From JBBRHQ01 sp963815645 (GTDB lineage: Bacteria > Actinomycetota > Thermoleophilia > Solirubrobacterales > 70-9), in assembly GCA_963815645.1 (NCBI GenBank), contig CAWFHL010000001.1, forward strand, positions 868,001 to 932,000: a DNA stretch of 64,000 nt, written 5' to 3'. Both the position numbers and the translations under genes were made by a program. Below the pieces are notes generated by a model that saw only the letters and a program-made list of their open reading frames with translations, was not told the origin of the DNA and ran no database searches. Within the stretch, counting starts at the first letter, position 1; each line of letters starts with the position of its first letter. Below, in pieces: positions 51,839 through 58,671 of this stretch.

Positions 51839-52398
51839 TCAGCAGCGCTCGCCGAAATGCTGGACCCAGACCGAGGCCGGGCTGTATCCCTCGAGCGAGC
51901 CGATATCGAGGCCGACCCCGAGCCCGTCGTAGCCCCGGCTGAGGATGTTCTGGCGGTGCCCCGGGGAGTGCATCCATGCCTCGAAGATGGAGCGCACGGT
52001 GCCGTAGTCACCGCTGCCCCAGGCGATGTTCTCGCCGGCCCTCCAGCAACCCCCCGAGAGGTAGCCGACGCGGCGGATCCAGTAGGTGAAGCCGCGCCCG
52101 CAGGCGTAGTGGCTGAAGCTGTCGCAGCGGATGATGTCGCGAGCCTTGTGCGCCGCCGAGCGCTTCAGGCGGCGGTCGGCTGCCAGCCGGTGCAAGGCCG
52201 GCCCGGCGCCGGGCGAAGTTGGTCATGCAGCGCATCGCCCGCTCCTGGACGGCGACGGGATCGCTGCGATCACGCTGGTGCTTGCATGCGGATGAGGGCG
52301 CGATCAGGCGGCTGATCTCGATCCCCTGGGCCGGCCCAGCGGCCAGCCCGAGGATCACGGTGCACCAGCACCGCGCCGATCGCGACTCTCCGGATCAC
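51839..52398 (-). CDS. Secreted CAP/SCP domain protein, frameshifted
   Basis: GTG 52398 gives VIRRVAIGAVLV, and after one shift near 52355 VILGLAAGPAQGIEISRL, together a signal peptide. A further shift near 52205 precedes the CAP domain, which is clear: RSAAHKARDIIRCDSFSHYACG, RAGENIAWGSGDYGTVRSIFEAWMHSPGHRQNILSRGYDGLGVGL and ASVWVQHFG. The His-Ser-Pro-Gly-His-Arg-Gln-Asn-Ile-Leu motif and GENIAWG are diagnostic of bacterial CAP (SCP/PR-1-like) proteins. These are extracellular; lipid binding or protease-like roles are known in other families. Two extra Cys may form a disulfide. Confidence 0.78.
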
Positions 52399-52528
52399 CC
52401 TCGATATCTCGCCAGCGGCGCCCCGGGGCGCAACCCGCAGGCAGTGGATTGGACGCGCGTACGAGGCGTGCGAGGCTGTAACGATCGACGCCGAGCGAAG
52501 ACTTTCAAGTGGACGAACGAGGAGTGAG

Positions 52529-52936
52529 ATGAGCCAGAAGACAGAGAAGGTCAGCAAGTCCGACGCCGAGTGGCGCGCCGAGCTGACTCCGGAACAGTAC
52601 GAGGTGACCCGCAAGGCGGGGACCGAGCGCCCCTTCACCGGCCCCTACGTCGAGAACAAGGCCGAGGGGACCTACCGCTGCGTCTGCTGCGGAAACGAGC
52701 TGTTCGCCTCAGGGACGAAGTTCGACTCGGGCACCGGCTGGCCGAGCTTCACCGAGCCCGCCAACCTCGAGAACGTCGAGCTGCGCCCCGACAACGGCCT
52801 CTTCATGCGTCGCACCGAGGTCGTCTGCCGCAACTGCGACGCCCACCTGGGCCACGTCTTCGACGACGGCCCCGGGCCGACCGGCCAGCGATACTGCATA
52901 AACGGCTGCGCCCTCGATTTTGCCGAGAAGGAATAA
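52529..52936 (+). CDS. msrB: Peptide-methionine (R)-S-oxide reductase
   Basis: 135 residues, intact. KSDAEWRAELTPEQYEVTRKAGTERPFTG, the two zinc-binding CxxC pairs (CVCCG and CRNCD), GTGWPSFTEP, and the catalytic region RYCINGCALDF with Cys in the RYCIN motif. MsrB repairs R-methionine sulfoxide in proteins using thioredoxin. GAGGAG precedes the ATG. It is followed by an intergenic repeat element, so no obvious operon partner. Confidence 0.95.
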   Translation: MSQKTEKVSKSDAEWRAELTPEQYEVTRKAGTERPFTGPYVENKAEGTYRCVCCGNELFASGTKFDSGTGWPSFTEPANLENVELRPDNGLFMRRTEVVCRNCDAHLGHVFDDGPGPTGQRYCINGCALDFAEKE

Positions 52937-52960
52937 CCGCCGCGCCGTCCTCTGCTGCGC

Positions 52961-53222
52961 AGAACAACTGCGCCGCACGTCCTCCGCTCCCGCGAGGCCC
53001 GACACTCAGAGTCAAATGATGCTGTCGGGCCTCGCTCGCGCGTCCGGGCGTGCGGCGGCTCCCGGGCGGGATGAGCGGCCAAGCCGCCCCCGGTGCTGGG
53101 GTGCCGGCGGTTCCTGCCCCGGACACTCAAGCGCGCCGCGCTGGGCGGATTGAGGTCGACCGCCAGTCCTATCGCGGCGTCGCGTCCGGGGTGGTTCCCC
53201 CGGCACCCCCGGACGCGCGGCG
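52961..53222 (+). repeat. Intergenic repeat element, copy 1 (left end missing)
   Basis: About 260 bases without coding capacity, between msrB and the NarL-type gene. It shares with copy 2 (56127-56431) the words AGAACAA(C/G)TGCGCCGC, CCTCCGCTC, GCGCGTCCGGG, CCCCGGACACTCA, GCGCGCCGCG, GCGGATTGA and the right terminal segment at 53172-53210. A perfect 13-bp stem (52992-53004 with 53023-53035, GCGAGGCCCGACA) encloses an 18-base loop. The left terminal repeat of copy 2 is absent here, replaced by the msrB 3' end. Confidence 0.7.
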
Positions 53223-53223
53223 C

Positions 53224-53880
53224 TTAGTTTCCGTTGGCGGCGCCGCCGCCGGCGCCCAGGTAGCTGAAGCGGACCGCAAGGGCGACCGCCTCCGTGCGGG
53301 TGTCGACCTCGAGCTTGGCGATCGCGTTGCGGACGTGGGTGTGGACCGTCGCCGGGCTGAGCGAGAGACGGTCGGCGATCTCCTTGACCCGCAGGCCCTC
53401 GGCCAGGAGCTCGAGGATCTGACGCTCCCGCGGGGAGAGGTCGAGCAGCTTCTCGACCTCGGAGGGCTTGCCGCCGGCGAAGTCGCCGCCGAGGAAGGTG
53501 CCCCCGCTGGTGACCGCCTCGACTGCCTTGGCGATGTCCTCCGCCGGAGCCGACTTCAGCACGTAGCCCGAGGCGCCGGCTCGTAGCGCCAGCGCCAGGA
53601 GGTCCGGTTGAGCGTGGGCGGTGAAGATGATCACCTTGGTCAGCGGCCTGACCCGGAGTACCTCCTTGGTGGCCTCGATCCCGTCGCGCTTCGGCAGCTC
53701 GACGTCGATGATCAGGACGTCGGGCTCGAGCTCGGCGACCGTCTCGACCACGCCGCGCCCGTCGCTTGCTTCGCCGACGATCTCGACGGCGCTGGAGCTC
53801 GCCATCCGGGCCTTGATCGCATCGCGAACGATCTCGTGGTCATCGCAGAGAACCACGCGCTTGGCATCGCCCACGCTCAT
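53224..53880 (-). CDS. NarL/LuxR-family response regulator
   Basis: 218 residues, intact. Receiver: VVLCDDHEIVRDAI, phospho-acceptor in VLIIDVELPKRDGIEATKE, IIFTAHAQPDLLALALRAGASGYVLKSAPAEDI. After a short linker the LuxR-type HTH reads LSPRERQILELLAEGLRVKEIADRLSLSPATVHTHVRNAIAKLEVDTRTEAVALAVR. No kinase gene is adjacent, so it is an orphan regulator in this window. Its start overlaps the seryl-tRNA synthetase stop by four bases, coupling it to serS translation, an unusual partnership. Confidence 0.92.
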   Translation of the reverse strand: MSVGDAKRVVLCDDHEIVRDAIKARMASSSAVEIVGEASDGRGVVETVAELEPDVLIIDVELPKRDGIEATKEVLRVRPLTKVIIFTAHAQPDLLALALRAGASGYVLKSAPAEDIAKAVEAVTSGGTFLGGDFAGGKPSEVEKLLDLSPRERQILELLAEGLRVKEIADRLSLSPATVHTHVRNAIAKLEVDTRTEAVALAVRFSYLGAGGGAANGN

Positions 53881-55148
53881 TCCGCCGCGATTCTTTCAGG
53901 GGCGCCGTAGGGATGCAAAGAATTGGGTAGCGTGAATCCGCCGTCCCGTTCCTGGCGGTTCTCGATCAGCGCGATCAGGGTGCGGCCGACGGCCACGGCG
54001 GTGCCGTTGAGCGTGTGCGGGTGGGCCGGCGCCTCCCCCTCCGCCGGCCGGTAGCGGCAGTTGAGGCGGCGGGCCTGGAAGTCGGTCGTGTTCGAGCAGG
54101 AGGTCAGCTCCCTGTAGCGACCCTGGCTCGGGATCCAGGCCTCGCAGTCGTACTTCTTAGCGGCAGGGGCGCCGAGGTCGCCGACCGCGACGCTGACCAC
54201 CCGGTAGGGCAGCTCGAGATCGGAGAGGATCCGCTCCTCGATCGAGAGCAGCCGCTCGTGCTCGGCCGCCGACTCAGAGGGCTCGACGAACGAGAACATC
54301 TCGACCTTGTCGAACTGGTGCACGCGGAAGATCCCGCGGGTGTCCCTGCCGGCGGCGCCCGCCTCGCGGCGGAAGCAGGGGGAGAAACCCGCGTAGCGCA
54401 GGGGAAGGGAACCGGGGTCGAGGATCTGATCGCCGTGAAGCGCCGCCAGCGGCACCTCCGAGGTCCCGACGAGAAAGAGCTCGTCCCGCTCGACCTCGTA
54501 GATCATCTCCCGCTCGCCGGGGAAGTACCCGGTGCCGAAGAGGGCGTCTTCCCTGACCAGCGCCGGCGGGATCACGGGCTCGTGCCCCTCCGAGCGCAGC
54601 AGCTCCATCGCGTAGCGCACCAGGGCGAGCTCGACCATCACCAGCTCCCCCATCAGGTATGCGAACCGCGAGCCGGAGACGCGGGCTGCCGCCTCGATCT
54701 CGATCAGCCCGAGCTCGGTGCCGATCTCGAGGTGGTCGCGGGGCTCGAATTCGAACTCGGGCCGCTCCCCCACCTCGCGCAGGACGAGGGCGTCCTCCTC
54801 GGTCAGGCCGTCGGGCGCCTCCGGGTCGGGAAGGTTGGGAAGGGTCGCGGCCAGCTCGTCGCGGCGGGTCTCGACCTCGGCCAGCTCTCCCTCGAGCTGC
54901 TTGATCCGGCCCGAGAGCACGCGCATCTCAGCGATCGCCTCCGACGCGTCGCCCCCGGCGCGCTTCGTCTCGGCGATCGCTTCCGAAGCCGTGTTCTGCC
55001 GCGCCCGCCCGTCCTCGATCTCCGGCAGCAGCTCGCGCCGCCGGCCGTCGAGCTCGAGCAGCTCGTCGAGCGCCTCGGCGGCGCCCCTGCGGGCCAGCGC
55101 CTCGCGGTAGCGCGCCGGGTCAGAGCGGATCTGCTTCAGGTCGAGCAC
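53877..55148 (-). CDS. serS: Seryl-tRNA synthetase
   Basis: 423 residues, intact and family-typical. The N-terminal coiled-coil arm (residues 25-100, RRRELLPEIEDGRARQN...IKQLEGELAEVETRRDEL) binds the long variable arm of tRNA-Ser. The class II catalytic core has motif 2 FSPCFRREAGAAGRDTRGIFRVHQFDKVEMF and motif 3 GTAVAVGRTLIALIENRQ, with the Ser-binding TSEVPLAALHGD. It charges tRNA-Ser with serine. No frame error in 1.27 kb. Followed by a NarL-type regulator overlapping its stop. Confidence 0.96.
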   Translation of the reverse strand: MLDLKQIRSDPARYREALARRGAAEALDELLELDGRRRELLPEIEDGRARQNTASEAIAETKRAGGDASEAIAEMRVLSGRIKQLEGELAEVETRRDELAATLPNLPDPEAPDGLTEEDALVLREVGERPEFEFEPRDHLEIGTELGLIEIEAAARVSGSRFAYLMGELVMVELALVRYAMELLRSEGHEPVIPPALVREDALFGTGYFPGEREMIYEVERDELFLVGTSEVPLAALHGDQILDPGSLPLRYAGFSPCFRREAGAAGRDTRGIFRVHQFDKVEMFSFVEPSESAAEHERLLSIEERILSDLELPYRVVSVAVGDLGAPAAKKYDCEAWIPSQGRYRELTSCSNTTDFQARRLNCRYRPAEGEAPAHPHTLNGTAVAVGRTLIALIENRQERDGGFTLPNSLHPYGAPERIAAE

Positions 55149-55206
55149 GGCCGCTCCTGTGCCAGGGGCCGAGCCGAATCACGCCGGCTGTGGCCGGCGG
55201 CGCGCA

Positions 55207-55605
55207 TCAGGGCTTCGGCTCGCCGGGTCGCGGCGATTCCGCGGCGTCCTGGCCGGCGTACTTCGCGACGAAGCGGGCGACCTGCTCGGCCTCGTCCCCC
55301 ACGACGATGTTCTGCGGCATGATCGCCCCCGAGTAGCCGCCGTTCCGGATCGCGTACAGCGAAGTCGCGACGGTCTCGGTGCGCTGGTTGAGGTTGGGGC
55401 CCTGGGTCCTCTCCCCCCGGTTGCCGGTGCCCTGGGTCCCGGCCGCCTCGAGGGTGTGACAGCCCGAGCAGTGGGTCGCGAAGAGCACCGCCCCGGCATG
55501 GTTGGGATCGTCCTTCGAGACCGAGATTCCCTGCTCGCCGAAACCGCAGGCGGCCAGACCTAAGGCGGCCGCGGCGACCATTGCTGTGATCCAGACTGGG
55601 CGCAC
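55207..55605 (-). CDS. Lipoprotein c-type cytochrome
   Basis: GTG 55605: MRPVWITAMVAAAALGLAACGFGEQG with lipobox LAAC. The haem site is FATHCSGCHTLEAAGTQGTGNRGERTQGPNLNQR (CxxCH), and the axial Met is in SGAIMPQNIVVG. One haem; about 132 residues including the leader. A membrane-anchored electron carrier, consistent with proximity to respiratory genes. Divergent from the flavin reductase gene; TATGAT at 55616-55621 may be its -10. Confidence 0.88.
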   Translation of the reverse strand: MRPVWITAMVAAAALGLAACGFGEQGISVSKDDPNHAGAVLFATHCSGCHTLEAAGTQGTGNRGERTQGPNLNQRTETVATSLYAIRNGGYSGAIMPQNIVVGDEAEQVARFVAKYAGQDAAESPRPGEPKP

Positions 55606-55638
55606 GACGCGGGCATCATATTGTCTGGCGCGATCACG

Positions 55639-56112
55639 ATGCCCGCACCCGACCCCGCCCGATTCCGCACCGCGATGGGCATGCTGCCGACGGGAGTCAC
55701 GGTGGTCACGGCCGGCGGCGGGAGGCTCCGGCCGGCGCGACGGCGAACGCCGTCTGCTCGCTTTCGCTCGATCCGATGTTGATGCTCGCCTGCCTCGATC
55801 GCGGCTCGCGCACCCTGCTCGCGGTGCAGGCGGCGAACCACTTCGGCGTCAACGTGCTCGGCGCCGGGCAGGAGGAGGTGGCGCGAGCCTTCAGCACCAA
55901 GGCGCCGATAGCCGACAAATGGGAGGGGATCGAGTGGAGCGACCGGGACGGCCTGCCGGCGATCGCCGGATCGATCGCCTTCGTCGGCTGCGAGCTGCGC
56001 GACGTGCTCGCCGGCGGCGACCACGTGATCGTCACCGGCGAGGTGCGCAGGTGGAGCCGAGGGCGGCGAGCCCCTGGTCTTCCACGGCGGGACCTACAGA
56101 CCCCTGGATTAA
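55639..56112 (+). CDS. Flavin reductase-like (FMN-binding split barrel) protein, two frameshifts
   Basis: MPAPDPARFRTAMGMLPTGVTVVTAGG, a shift near 55725, then EAPAGATANAVCSLSLDPMLMLACLDRGSRTLLAVQAANHFGVNVLG..DGLPAIAGSIAFVGCELRDVLAGGDHVIVTGEV, and after a shift near 56048 EGGEPLVFHGGTYRPLD and TAA at 56110-56112. These are the segments of the flavin reductase domain family (HpaC/RutF type): MGMLPTGVTVVT, ANAVCSLSLDPP-like strand, HFGVNVL, GDHVIVTGEV, EPLVFHGGTYR. It reduces FMN/FAD with NAD(P)H for a partner monooxygenase. 158 residues. Confidence 0.82.
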
Positions 56113-56126
56113 GCTGCCTGGACCCG

Positions 56127-56431
56127 GGGGGTGCCGGGGGAACCACCCCGGACGCACGCCGCGAAGAACAAGTGCGCCGCCTCCTCCGCTCCGCGAGAGC
56201 CGCCCCAGAATCACCGGTCATCTGCGGGCTCTCGCTCCGCGTCCGGGGGCGGCTTGGCCGGGACAGGACCACTTGCGGGCAGTCCAGCGGCGCCCGGGTC
56301 CCGGGGTGCCGCGGGTGCCGCCCCGGACACTCAGCGCGCCGCGCCGCGCGGATTGAAGTTGCCGATTGACTCCTCTCGCGGCGTCGCGTCCGGGGTGGTT
56401 CACGCGGCACCCCCGATGCGGCGGCGCAGTT
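56127..56431 (+). repeat. Intergenic repeat element, copy 2, with terminal inverted repeats
   Basis: The 300-base gap holds no gene. Its ends are inverted repeats of 38-39 bases: left 56127-56164 and right 56376-56414, matching with about three substitutions and one gap (core GAACCACCCCGGACGC). Inside is a hairpin at 56193-56203/56224-56235 (GCGAGAGCC) at the same place as the copy 1 hairpin, but with different paired bases. The middle part (GCGGCTTGGCCG) is in the opposite orientation to copy 1. It has the look of a MITE- or REP-like element. Confidence 0.72.
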
Positions 56432-56436
56432 ATTCC

Positions 56437-56871
56437 TCAGAAGTGGCCGCTGGTTCCGGCGGCTCGCAGTGCCAGGAAGAAGATCACCCAGCAGCTCACC
56501 GCCATGATCCCCATCTCGCGGCGGACGATGGCGAGGGCGAGCTGCTGCTGGCGCTGCTCGGGCAGTTCCTCGAAGTCGATCCCCGCGAGCTCCTGGTTGG
56601 CGGCGCCGGCGCGGGCGCCCTCGGCCAGCAGCGAGACCAGCAGCGGCAGCAGGCCGTAGACGTAGTGGAGGTCATCCGCGGGCTTGTGGCCGGTGAAGAT
56701 CAGCAGCGCCCCGAGCATCACCTGGATGAAGACCGCGACCTGGGCGGCGCGCAGCAGGTACCAGAAGGGGACCGAGGCCCGGTCGCGGAACCAGCAGAAC
56801 CCGCCGAGAGCGCCGGCGGCGAGGTTGAGAGCGATGACGCTGAGGCCGACCAGAAGGTGCAGCTCGGCCAT
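56437..56871 (-). CDS. Four-TM membrane protein of unknown function
   Basis: 144 residues, intact. TM helices: HLLVGLSVIALNLAAGALGGFCWF, LRAAQVAVFIQVMLGALLIF, LHYVYGLLPLLVSLLAEGA and ALAIVRREMGIMAVSCWVIFFLALRA. Conserved-looking polar residues lie in HKPADDLHYVYG and REMG. No family name recognised; the His/Tyr arrangement in TM3 could bind a cofactor such as haem, but this is speculative. It is divergent from nuoA, with an 81-base region holding an inverted repeat. Confidence 0.6.
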   Translation of the reverse strand: MAELHLLVGLSVIALNLAAGALGGFCWFRDRASVPFWYLLRAAQVAVFIQVMLGALLIFTGHKPADDLHYVYGLLPLLVSLLAEGARAGAANQELAGIDFEELPEQRQQQLALAIVRREMGIMAVSCWVIFFLALRAAGTSGHF

Positions 56872-56899
56872 TCCGCTATATCCGCCCTGTTGGGTCGGG

Positions 56900-56921
56900 A
56901 TTCCGCTTACTGATGCGGAAT
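56900..56921. promoter_or_regulatory. Inverted repeat upstream of nuoA
   Basis: ATTCCGC (56900-56906), eight bases, GCGGAAT (56915-56921). This palindrome lies between the divergent membrane protein and nuoA genes and about 50 bases before nuoA, a suitable place for an operator of the nuo operon. No further copy was noticed. Confidence 0.4.
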
Positions 56922-56951
56922 ATCACTATGTAGCAAGTTGCCACAAAGTCG

Positions 56952-57347
56952 GTGTATAACAGTCGCGCGTTGCTTCGGAGCTACCTCCCGATCCTGGTAT
57001 TCGGCGCTCTCGGCCTCATCGTAGGAGGCGCGTTCACGATGCTCAATCACGTGATCGGCGCGAAGCGACCGAAGAAGCAGTCGAAGGCGACGCGGACCCA
57101 GACCGATCCGTATGAGTGCGGGCTCCCCTCCGAGGTCTCGAAGACCTTCCGCTTCGGGGTGAGCTTCTACCTGGTCGCGATGCTGTTCATCCTCTTCGAC
57201 ATCGAGGTCGTCTTCCTCTACCCGGTCGGGGTGATCCTGAAGTCGGCCGACAGCGTCTTCGTCCTCGGAGAGGTGATCGTCTTCGTCGTCCTGCTGTTCG
57301 TGGCGCTCGCCTACGTCTGGCGCAAGGGGGCGCTCGATTGGAGGTAG
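56952..57347 (+). CDS. nuoA: NADH-quinone oxidoreductase subunit A
   Basis: 131 residues with three TM helices: YLPILVFGALGLIVGGAFTML, FYLVAMLFILFDIEVVFLYP and VIVFVVLLFVALAYVW. The conserved loop DPYECGLPS and helix FDIEVVF of complex I subunit A are present. GTG 56952 is the longest start; the TTG at 56970 is also possible because TATAAC at 56955-56960 could act as a -10 box with nine bases to that TTG. First gene of the nuo operon, which pumps protons while moving electrons from NADH to quinone. Overlaps nuoB by ten bases. Confidence 0.93.
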   Translation: MYNSRALLRSYLPILVFGALGLIVGGAFTMLNHVIGAKRPKKQSKATRTQTDPYECGLPSEVSKTFRFGVSFYLVAMLFILFDIEVVFLYPVGVILKSADSVFVLGEVIVFVVLLFVALAYVWRKGALDWR

Positions 57348-58049
57348 AGCGCAGCAAGATCCGGGCGCTGGCGCCGCTGGAGCAGCCGAGCTCCCCGGAG
57401 GAGCTCCGGGTGCGCCAGCTGCGCGCCCGGGACATGCTGCGCGGCTCGATCGATCCCGAGGACCTCGAGGCCTATGTCGAGGACCGGGTGGCGACGACCA
57501 CCCTGGAGAAGGTCCAGAGCTGGGCCCGGGCCAACTCGGTCTTCCCGATGACCTTCGGCCTGGCCTGCTGCGCGATGGAGATGATCTCCGTGGTCTCGGC
57601 CCGCACCGACCTGGCCCGCTTCGGCGCCGAGGCGCTGCGGGCCTCGCCGCGCCAGGCGGACCTGATCATCCTCTCCGGCCGCGACCTCGATCAAGATGGC
57701 GCCGATCATCCGCCGGCTCTACGACCAGATGCTGGAGCCGAAGTGGGCGATCTCGATGGGCGCCTGCTCGTCGAGCGGCGGCATGTTCTCCAACTACGCG
57801 GTCGTCCAGGGCGCTGACAAGTTCATGCCGATGGACATCCACGTGCCCGGTTGCCCGCCGCGCCCGGAGGCCCTGCTCTACGGCTTCAACAAGCTGCAGC
57901 GGAAGATCCTCGGCAATTCCGATCCCGGCTGGCGCCGCCGCTACAACGCCGAGGGAACCGAGGAATGGGCCCGCGGGGGGATCTCCAGCAAGCCCAGCTC
58001 CGAGGCGCTCGAGGCCTACGCGGCCGCGCGGGAGACGGTCGGTGCCTGA
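57338..58049 (+). CDS. nuoB: NADH-quinone oxidoreductase subunit B, one frameshift
   Basis: TTG 57338 overlaps the nuoA end. The N-terminus (residues 1-60) is longer than in most NuoB and charged. The N2 [4Fe-4S] cluster ligands are visible: GLACCAMEM (two Cys), ISMGACSSSGG and VPGCPPRPEALLYG. A shift near 57685 lies inside the segment normally reading RVSIKMAPIIRRLYDQM. NuoB passes electrons to quinone. Because the operon is unlikely to be dead, the shift is taken as a sequencing error. Confidence 0.92.
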
Positions 58050-58671
58050 CGCACCCGGCCTCGAGCTGATCCGCAACGAGATCAACGATCGTCACCCGGG
58101 CGCGATCCTCGAGACCAGCTTCGAGCACGAGCAGGCCGCGCTGATCGCCGACCCCGAGCAGATCCTCGAGGTGCTGCGCTGGCTGCACGACACCCCCGGG
58201 CAGGAATACACCTTCCTCTCCAGCCTCCACGTCGCCGACTACCTGCCGGCCGAGCCCCGCTTCGGCGTCCACTACGAGCTGCTCAACCGCGACCGGGTCG
58301 AGCGGATCCGGGTGCGGGCGGCCTTGGCGGATCCCCAGCCCGCCCGCCACCCCGGCATCCCCGGACGCGAAGCGGAGGAGATGCCGGGCGGTAATTCCGG
58401 CGGACGCGAGGCGGAGGACGTGCCGGGCATTGATTCCGAGGAGGCTGCGGGTTTGCCGCAGATCGACTCCTGCGTCGAGCTGTTCCCCAGCGCCGACTTC
58501 CAGGAGCGCGAGGCCTACGACTTCTTCGGGATCGTCTTCCGCGGCCACCCGGACCTGCGGCGGATCCTGATGCCCGAGGACTACGTCGGCTGGCCGCAGC
58601 GCCGCGACTTCCCGGTCGGCGGCGAGCCGGTCACCTTCACCCACAACGAGGAGCTGGGGGCCGGCGCTTGA
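58042..58671 (+). CDS. nuoC: NADH-quinone oxidoreductase subunit C with in-frame repeat insertion
   Basis: 209 residues, frame intact. The family parts are EYTFLSSLHVADYLPAEPRFGVHYELLNRDRVERIRVRAAL, then SCVELFPSADFQEREAYDFFGIVFRGHPDLRRILMPEDYVGWPQRRDFPVGGE with the QER..YDFFGI signature. Between them, about residues 98-137 (PQPARHPGIPGREAEE..GREAEDVPGIDSEEAAGLPQ), is a stretch absent from typical NuoC, made of two tandem repeats of about 39 bases. NuoC is a peripheral-arm subunit; the insert falls in a surface loop before the second domain. GTG start at 58042 overlapping nuoB. Confidence 0.93.
   Translation: MPDAPGLELIRNEINDRHPGAILETSFEHEQAALIADPEQILEVLRWLHDTPGQEYTFLSSLHVADYLPAEPRFGVHYELLNRDRVERIRVRAALADPQPARHPGIPGREAEEMPGGNSGGREAEDVPGIDSEEAAGLPQIDSCVELFPSADFQEREAYDFFGIVFRGHPDLRRILMPEDYVGWPQRRDFPVGGEPVTFTHNEELGAGA
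58353..58459 (+). repeat. In-frame tandem repeat inside nuoC
   Basis: Two near-copies, GGACGCGAAGCGGAGGAG.. and GGACGCGAGGCGGAGGAC.., each continued by (A/G)TGCCGGGC and ATTCCG, about 39 bases apart. The left flank CGGCATCCCCGGACGCG matches, with one substitution, the sequence just outside the right end of the intergenic repeat at 53201-53218. A related word GGCCGCGAGGCGGAGCGGG occurs in nuoE at 60134. Confidence 0.65.

Noticed and set aside
52937..56436. IS element or prophage carrying the repeat
   Set aside because: No transposase, integrase or phage gene lies between or beside the copies; the genes between them are ordinary chromosomal ones. A non-autonomous element fits better.
58353..58459. 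A CRISPR-like array
   Set aside because: Only two repeat units, no spacers, in a coding frame and no cas genes in the window.
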